A DNA stretch of 64,000 bases, taken from contig DEUP01000033.1 of the NCBI GenBank assembly GCA_002362625.1, positions 43,331 through 107,330 of the forward strand, read 5' to 3'. The notes under the pieces were generated by a model that saw only the letters and a list, made by a program, of their open reading frames with translations, was not told the DNA's origin and made no database searches. Source of the stretch: Clostridiales bacterium UBA3259 (GTDB lineage: Bacteria; Bacillota_A; Clostridia; Oscillospirales; Oscillospiraceae). The position numbers were made by a program, and so were the translations under genes. Shown piece by piece: positions 59,149 to 64,000 of this stretch (position 1 is the first letter of the stretch; each line of letters opens with the position of its first letter).

Positions 59149-59687
59149 TCTATATGCTGCTTGGAACCGGCTTTGAGGAAACGGAAGCCGTAACGCCCCT
59201 GGATCTTCTGCGCCGGGCCGGTATTTCTGTAGCTACCGTTGGCGTTTCCGGAAAGACAATCACCGGAAGCCATGGGATTCCCGTTGTGGCCGATCTGGAA
59301 ATCGGTGAGGTTGACCTGACCCAAATGGAGGGCGTGATCCTTCCCGGGGGTTTAGGCGGCGTTGCCTCTCTCCGGGGAAGCCGGGAGGCCATGGAGCTGA
59401 TCCGCTTTGCCTGGGAAAATAACCTCTTCACCGCCGCCATCTGCGCCGGGCCTACGGTGCTGGCGGATCTGGGCATCACAGACGGCAAAAACGCCACCTG
59501 CTACCCCGGCTGTGAGGACAAAATGGGCGCCGCCCATATGGCAGTGGGCGCCGCTGCCGTCACCGACGGGAAGTTGATTACCGGCACCTCTGCGGGCTGC
59601 GCCGTATCCTTCGGCCTTGCCCTCATTGCTGCCCTGAAGGGCCGGGAGGCCGCCGATACCGTGGCCCGTCAAATCGTCATCCGATAA
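59145..59687 (+). CDS. DJ-1/PfpI family protein
   Basis: 180 residues from the ATG at 59145, overlapping the tmk stop (ATGA). The glutamine-amidotransferase-like fold has the family Glu in GFEETEAV, GVILPGGLGG and the reactive Cys in AICAGPTVLADLG. YajL/DJ-1 relatives act on glycation or oxidative damage or as glyoxalases, but the role is debated. The spacing suggests it is co-translated with tmk. Confidence 0.9.
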   Translation: MIYMLLGTGFEETEAVTPLDLLRRAGISVATVGVSGKTITGSHGIPVVADLEIGEVDLTQMEGVILPGGLGGVASLRGSREAMELIRFAWENNLFTAAICAGPTVLADLGITDGKNATCYPGCEDKMGAAHMAVGAAAVTDGKLITGTSAGCAVSFGLALIAALKGREAADTVARQIVIR

Positions 59688-59698
59688 AGGAGTACACT

Positions 59699-61417
59699 AT
59701 GGACAATACCCAATTCCCACAGGAGGATGACTTCCTGCCCCAGGAGGCCGCCCCTGTTCAGCCCGATCTTCCGGAGGAGCCGGAGATCACAGAGCTTTCC
59801 TTCTCCCCGGATTCTGAGGAAACCCGGGAAGAAATCCCAGCCGACCCGATTCCCGTCTTCCCGGAGGATTCCGAAGAAGCGCCTGCTCTCCCGGAGGAAT
59901 CCTTCGGGGAAGAAAGGCCTGTTTTTCCCGCGGTTCCCGCCGTGGAAGAAGCCGACGAGGATGCCCCGGAGGCGGAAGCCGGACCTCCCATCCAGGAAGG
60001 TGCCCTGGAAGCGCCCGTTTTGGGTGCGCCTCTGACCTCTGACGAGGATGCCCTGAACTTCCATGGCATGCTCCGCCATGGGGAGGAGGAGCCGCCCTTT
60101 GACCTGTCCATTCTGAACGATCCCGAGCTGGACGAGCCGGAAGAACCGGAGATCCAGCCGGAAGCGTCTGAGGAGCTGGCCACGCTGCCGGGAGAAGCTC
60201 TGCCCAAGGAGATTCTGCCCGAGGAGGAGCCGATTGACCAGGAATACCGGGACATCGTCGAGGAGGTTCCAGAGGAACCGGAGGCCCCCGCTCCCCAGCC
60301 GGAAGTCCACAACCGTCCCGCCCGAAAGGGCCGTCCCAAGCGGAAGAAGGGGGAAGGCCTGCTGGGCATCCCCAACATTCTCACCACCATCGTGTGGCTG
60401 GCTCTGATTCTGGCCATTGGCGTCACCGCCGGACGGATGCTGTGGGTCTGCGCCGCGGACGTGCTGGCCTTTGGCCGGGAGAACAAGGCGGTGACCATCA
60501 CCATCTATGAAGCCGACAACATGGATTCCATTACCGACAAGCTCTATGACGCGGGTCTGATCCGCTACAAGAGCCTTTTTAGCCTCTACGCCTCCATTTC
60601 CGACGCAGAGGAAAAAATCCAGCCCGGCATCTACGACCTGAATACCCTGTATGACTATCACGCCCTGGTGAACTTTATGACGCCTCGTTCCAGCCGTGAG
60701 GTCATTGAGCTGACCATTCCCGAAGGCTACACCTGCCGCCAGATTTTCGATCTGCTGGAGGAAAACCGGGTCTGCACCGCTGTTGACGCCGCCTCCTACG
60801 CGGCCACCGGCGAGCTGAAGGACTACTGGTTCCTGGAGGGTGTGACCCGGGGAGACAAGTACTGCCTGGAAGGCTTCCTCTTCCCCGACACCTACGAGTT
60901 CTACAAGAACTCCACTCCCAGAGAGGCCCTGGAGCGGATGCTCAACAACTTTGAGAAACGGTTCAGCGAGGAAATGCGCGCCCAGATTGACGCCCTCAAC
61001 GAGAATGTCACCGGCGGCGGCTACACCGTCCGGGAGGTCACCATTGTGGCGTCTCTCATTGAAAAGGAATCCGCCGCGCCCAGTGAAAGTCCCGCCATTG
61101 CCGGTGTGATCTACAACCGTTTGTTCAACTGGAACGGGAATCCTGCCTATCTGAACATCGACGCCGCCATTGTCTATGCCCAGGGCGGCAATGCCGAGAC
61201 CATCGACACCCAGCTGGACAGCCCCTACAACACCTACACCCACACCGGTCTGCCGCCTACTCCCATTTCCAATCCCGGTCTTGCCAGCCTGCAGGCCGCC
61301 CTCTCTCCGGAGAGCCACAACTACTATTACTACGTTCTGAATCCCTCCACCGGCATGCACCAGTTCTCCACCACCCAGGAGGAGCACAACGCTTATATCG
61401 CCCAGTTCTACGGCTAA
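59699..61417 (+). CDS. mltG: Endolytic transglycosylase MltG with long acidic N-terminus
   Basis: 572 residues. A Pro/Glu/Asp-rich region (1-205) ends in a basic patch (RKGRPKRKK) before one membrane helix (about 222-247); a LysM-like part follows, then the YceG/MltG domain (about 330-570) with the catalytic Glu in SLIEKES (455/457), YNRL and TYTHTGLPPTPISNPG. MltG cuts nascent glycan strands to end their growth. The acidic cytoplasmic part is much longer than in E. coli MltG. It lies in a run with tmk, DJ-1 and U32 genes. Confidence 0.92.
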   Translation: MDNTQFPQEDDFLPQEAAPVQPDLPEEPEITELSFSPDSEETREEIPADPIPVFPEDSEEAPALPEESFGEERPVFPAVPAVEEADEDAPEAEAGPPIQEGALEAPVLGAPLTSDEDALNFHGMLRHGEEEPPFDLSILNDPELDEPEEPEIQPEASEELATLPGEALPKEILPEEEPIDQEYRDIVEEVPEEPEAPAPQPEVHNRPARKGRPKRKKGEGLLGIPNILTTIVWLALILAIGVTAGRMLWVCAADVLAFGRENKAVTITIYEADNMDSITDKLYDAGLIRYKSLFSLYASISDAEEKIQPGIYDLNTLYDYHALVNFMTPRSSREVIELTIPEGYTCRQIFDLLEENRVCTAVDAASYAATGELKDYWFLEGVTRGDKYCLEGFLFPDTYEFYKNSTPREALERMLNNFEKRFSEEMRAQIDALNENVTGGGYTVREVTIVASLIEKESAAPSESPAIAGVIYNRLFNWNGNPAYLNIDAAIVYAQGGNAETIDTQLDSPYNTYTHTGLPPTPISNPGLASLQAALSPESHNYYYYVLNPSTGMHQFSTTQEEHNAYIAQFYG

Positions 61418-61427
61418 CGGAGGCACT

Positions 61428-62645
61428 ATGAAAAAACTGGAACTGCTCAGTCCCGCGGGAGATATGGAACGGCTCAAAATGGCCGTGGCCTACGGCGCGG
61501 ACACCGTATATCTTGCGGGCACCAGCTTTGGAATGCGCTCCTTCGCGGGGAATTTCTCCCCCGAGGAGCTTCCCCGGGCGGTAAAATACGCCCATGACCA
61601 TGGGGTCAAGTGCCATGTCACCGTGAACACCATGCCCCGCAATGAGGAGGCCGCCCAGCTTCCCGCCTATTTGGAGCAGCTTCAGGACGCCCGGGTGGAC
61701 GCCCTGATCCTGGCCGACCTGGGCGCTTTCACCCTTGCCGGTAAATACGCTCCCAAGTGTCAAAGACACATCTCCACCCAGCAGTCCGTCGCCAATTACG
61801 AATGCGCCCAGGCCTGGTTTGACCTGGGCGCCCAGCGGGTGGTGCTGGCCCGGGAGTTGAGCCTTGACGAAATCCGCGTCATCCGTCAGAAGGTGGATCC
61901 CCAGCTGGAAATTGAAACCTTCGGCCACGGGGCCATGTGCGTCAGCTACTCCGGCCGGTGTCTGCTCAGCAACTATATGACCGGACGGGATTCCAATCGG
62001 GGCGCCTGCGCCCAGCCCTGCCGCTACCAGTACGCCCTGATGGAGGAAAAGCGTCCGGGAGAATACTTCCCGGTGTACGAAGACGAAAAGGGCACCTACA
62101 TTTTAAATTCCCGGGATATGTGCATGATCGACCACTTGCCTGATCTGATGGAGGCCGGAGTGGACTGCATCAAAATTGAAGGCCGGGCCAAATCCGCCTA
62201 CTACGCCGCCATCGTCACCGGCGCCTACCGGCACTGCATTGACGATGCCTTTGCCGGAAAGGCGCTGGATCCCGTCTGGCGGGAGGAAACGGAGCATGTC
62301 TCCCACCGGGTCTACTCCACGGGCTTCTATTTCGGCGAGCCTGGACAGTATACGGAAAACTCCCGGTACATCCGCAACTGGCAAATCTGTGCCAAGGTGG
62401 ATTCCTGTGACGAAACCGGGAAGGCGGTTTGCAGCCTGAACAATAAGTTCAGGGCCGGTGACGCGCTGGAAGTAGTCGGCCCCGATTTGCGCCCCTTCCC
62501 CATCACCGCCGGAAACATGGCCGACATGGAGGGCCAGCCCCTGGAAGAGCCAAAAACGCCCCAGATGAAATTCACCATTCAGCTTCCCAAGCCTGTGCCG
62601 CCTCTGAGCATGCTCAGAAGAAGCGTTGACCTGTCCGCGAAGTAA
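61428..62645 (+). CDS. U32 family peptidase (TrhP-like)
   Basis: 405 residues. The U32 signature ETFGHGAMCVSYSGRCLLS is intact, followed by RGACAQPCRY with further Cys, and the N-terminal LLSPAGDMERLKMAVAYGADTVYLAG is typical. Members once called collagenases include TrhP/RlhA, which hydroxylate tRNA uridine-34 or rRNA and may hold an Fe-S cluster. TrhP is the likeliest match here. It starts 10 bp after mltG and ends at a hairpin. Confidence 0.88.
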   Translation: MKKLELLSPAGDMERLKMAVAYGADTVYLAGTSFGMRSFAGNFSPEELPRAVKYAHDHGVKCHVTVNTMPRNEEAAQLPAYLEQLQDARVDALILADLGAFTLAGKYAPKCQRHISTQQSVANYECAQAWFDLGAQRVVLARELSLDEIRVIRQKVDPQLEIETFGHGAMCVSYSGRCLLSNYMTGRDSNRGACAQPCRYQYALMEEKRPGEYFPVYEDEKGTYILNSRDMCMIDHLPDLMEAGVDCIKIEGRAKSAYYAAIVTGAYRHCIDDAFAGKALDPVWREETEHVSHRVYSTGFYFGEPGQYTENSRYIRNWQICAKVDSCDETGKAVCSLNNKFRAGDALEVVGPDLRPFPITAGNMADMEGQPLEEPKTPQMKFTIQLPKPVPPLSMLRRSVDLSAK

Positions 62646-62660
62646 CGCCTGTTTATTAAC

Positions 62661-62691
62661 AATGCGCCTGCCAGAAAACGGCAGGCGCATT
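62661..62691. terminator. Terminator after the U32 peptidase gene
   Basis: A perfect 12-bp stem (AATGCGCCTGCC with its complement), a 7-nt loop and TGATTTT beyond it. It lies between converging genes. Confidence 0.8.
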
Positions 62692-62697
62692 TGATTT

Positions 62698-64000
62698 TCA
62701 GTTTTTCAGGCTTTGCAGCGGAGCGGGGATCCGTCCACCCCGGGCGATAAACTCGTCGCTGCCCTCGCTGTGGACAGGCATCACCGGAGCAGACCCCAGC
62801 AGGCCGCCCATTTCCACCCGGTCGCCCACCACCTTGCCAGGGGCAGGAATGATCCGGACGGCGGTGGTCTTGCTGTTGACCATGCCAATGGCCGCCTCGT
62901 CCGCGATGATGGCAGAGATGGTCGCGGCGGAGGTGTCCCCAGGAACAGCGATCATGTCCAGACCCACAGAGCAGACGCAGGTCATGGCTTCCAGCTTGTC
63001 CAGCACCAGGGTGCCAGATTCGGCGGCGGCGATCATACCCTCGTCCTCAGACACCGGGATAAATGCCCCGGACAGGCCGCCCACATGGTTGGAGGCCATA
63101 ACGCCGCCCTTTTTCACCGCGTCGTTGAGCAGGGCCAGAGCCGCCGTGGTGCCGTGGGTACCGCAGACCTCCAGGCCCATTTCCTCCAGAATCCGGGCCA
63201 CGCTGTCCCCCACCGCCGGAGTGGGCGCCAGGCTCAGGTCCACAATGCCGAAGGGCACGCCTAAACGCTTGGAAGCCTCCTGGCCCACCAGCTGTCCCAT
63301 CCGGGTCACCTGGAAGGCGGTCTTTTTAATGGTCTCCGCCACCACGTCAAAGGGCTGACCCTTCACGCCCTGTAAGGCATGGTATACCACACCGGGGCCG
63401 GAGACACCCACATTCAGCACGCATTCCGGCTCGCCCACTCCGTGGAAGGCGCCCGCCATGAAGGGGTTGTCCTCCACCGCGTTGGCAAATACCACTAATT
63501 TCGCGCAGCCCAGGCCGCCGTTGTCAGCAGTTAATTCGGCGGTTTTCTTCACAATCCGACCCATTTCCGCCACGGCATCCATGTTGATGCCCGCCTTGGT
63601 GGAGCCGACATTGACGCTGGCACACACCCGCTCCGTAGCCGCCATGGCTTCGGGAATGGAGGCGATCAGCTTCCGGTCGCCCTCTGTCATGCCCTTCTGC
63701 ACCAGGGCAGAGAAGCCGCCGATGAAGTTCACGCCGCATGTTTTCGCGGCGGCGTCCAGGGTTTTGGCAATCTCCACGTAGCTGCCGCACTGACAGGCTC
63801 CCGCCACAATGGAAATAGGCGTCACGGAAATCCGCTTGTTGACAATGGGAATTCCAAATTCCTTCTCGATGTCCTCTCCCACCTTCACCAGATCCCTGGC
63901 CCGGGTGGTGATCTTCTCATAAATCTTCTTGCAGCAGGCGTCCAGATCCGGGTCACAGCAGTCCATGAGGCTGATGCCCATGGTGATGGTGCGGATGTCC
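62698..64000 (-). CDS. PFL family protein (UPF0210), cut by the window edge
   Basis: The window holds the C-terminal 430-odd residues. The reading frame stays open to 64000: before the ATG at 63981 it reads DIRTIT, part of the usual family N-terminus, so the true start lies outside. Family landmarks include [41 protein letters not shown] and [13 protein letters not shown]0210 proteins fold like pyruvate formate-lyase but have no known reaction; an ACT-domain partner (UPF0237) is usually encoded next door and would lie just beyond the edge. Confidence 0.92.
   Translation of the reverse strand, partial: DIRTITMGISLMDCCDPDLDACCKKIYEKITTRARDLVKVGEDIEKEFGIPIVNKRISVTPISIVAGACQCGSYVEIAKTLDAAAKTCGVNFIGGFSALVQKGMTEGDRKLIASIPEAMAATERVCASVNVGSTKAGINMDAVAEMGRIVKKTAELTADNGGLGCAKLVVFANAVEDNPFMAGAFHGVGEPECVLNVGVSGPGVVYHALQGVKGQPFDVVAETIKKTAFQVTRMGQLVGQEASKRLGVPFGIVDLSLAPTPAVGDSVARILEEMGLEVCGTHGTTAALALLNDAVKKGGVMASNHVGGLSGAFIPVSEDEGMIAAAESGTLVLDKLEAMTCVCSVGLDMIAVPGDTSAATISAIIADEAAIGMVNSKTTAVRIIPAPGKVVGDRVEMGGLLGSAPVMPVHSEGSDEFIARGGRIPAPLQSLKN

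Noticed and set aside
59669..61477. A 602-codon minus-strand frame opposite mltG
   Set aside because: It is the mirror of the acidic, repetitive mltG coding sequence. The real gene has the MltG motifs and a ribosome site.
1..64000. Prophage, insertion sequence, integrase, toxin-antitoxin or defence island
   Set aside because: I found no transposase, integrase, phage structural gene or defence-type domain. The DprA-like and PolY genes are chromosomal housekeeping types here.

Overview
The window is a gene-dense (about one gene per kb), GC-rich stretch of a bacterial chromosome. Lipoprotein signals without any outer-membrane machinery, LCP and MltG cell-wall genes, a PolY-YolD pair, ECF sigma/anti-sigma pairs, a YqeG-PepP-EF-P cluster and a MetV/RnfC-type methylene-THF reductase together suggest a strictly anaerobic, Gram-positive Clostridia, most likely a gut Oscillospiraceae relative (inference; there is no rRNA in the window). 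I saw no tRNA or rRNA gene, insertion sequence, prophage or CRISPR array.

Layout. 1-10 kb: WYL regulator, small lipoprotein, DUF1294 protein, purine nucleoside phosphorylase, a three-gene minus-strand operon (HI0933-like flavoprotein, FAD-dependent dehydrogenase, CPBP protease), then plus-strand YlmH, DUF896, Nudix and YgiQ radical SAM genes. 10-20 kb: membrane-linked XRE regulator, thyA-folA, a 1,272-residue secreted lysozyme-like/SH3 protein, mnmA, PolY-YolD. 20-24 kb: an uncharacterised TIM-barrel protein, Na/Pi cotransporter, nucleotidyltransferase.

24-42.4 kb is the centrepiece: two cobalamin riboswitches, each with its own -35/-10 promoter and an intrinsic terminator. The first controls a BtuFCD-like uptake system. 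The second controls one long operon: a lipoprotein-anchored CbiK chelatase, a NEAT-like lipoprotein, then cbiA, C, D, L, F, G, H, a CbiJ-CbiE-CbiT triple fusion, cbiB, cobD and cbiP. That covers the anaerobic corrin-ring pathway from metal insertion to cobyric acid, plus the aminopropanol linker. Nucleotide-loop genes (cobU/T/S/C), the corrinoid adenosyltransferase and sirohydrochlorin-forming genes are not in the window.

42-49 kb: an acidic zinc-ribbon protein, EF-P, PepP, YqeG, an unknown protein, an ECF sigma/anti-sigma pair and an LCP ligase. 49.4-52.9 kb: a methylene-THF reductase operon in which a second MetV domain is fused to an RnfC-like NADH/Fe-S subunit, followed by MetV and MetF. 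This links one-carbon and folate metabolism, which in such organisms often needs corrinoids, to the B12 locus (inference). 53-64 kb: a second ECF/anti-sigma pair, an L,D-transpeptidase-like protein, DprA, DEAD-box helicase, thymidylate kinase, DJ-1 protein, MltG with a long acidic N-terminus, U32 peptidase and a PFL-family (UPF0210) protein cut by the right edge.

The most interesting points are the MetV-RnfC fusion, the extracytoplasmic CbiK and NEAT-like pair inside a riboswitch-controlled corrin operon, an unexplained 81-nt hairpin in that operon's leader, and the large SH3 protein whose lysozyme-like domain seems to lack its catalytic residues.
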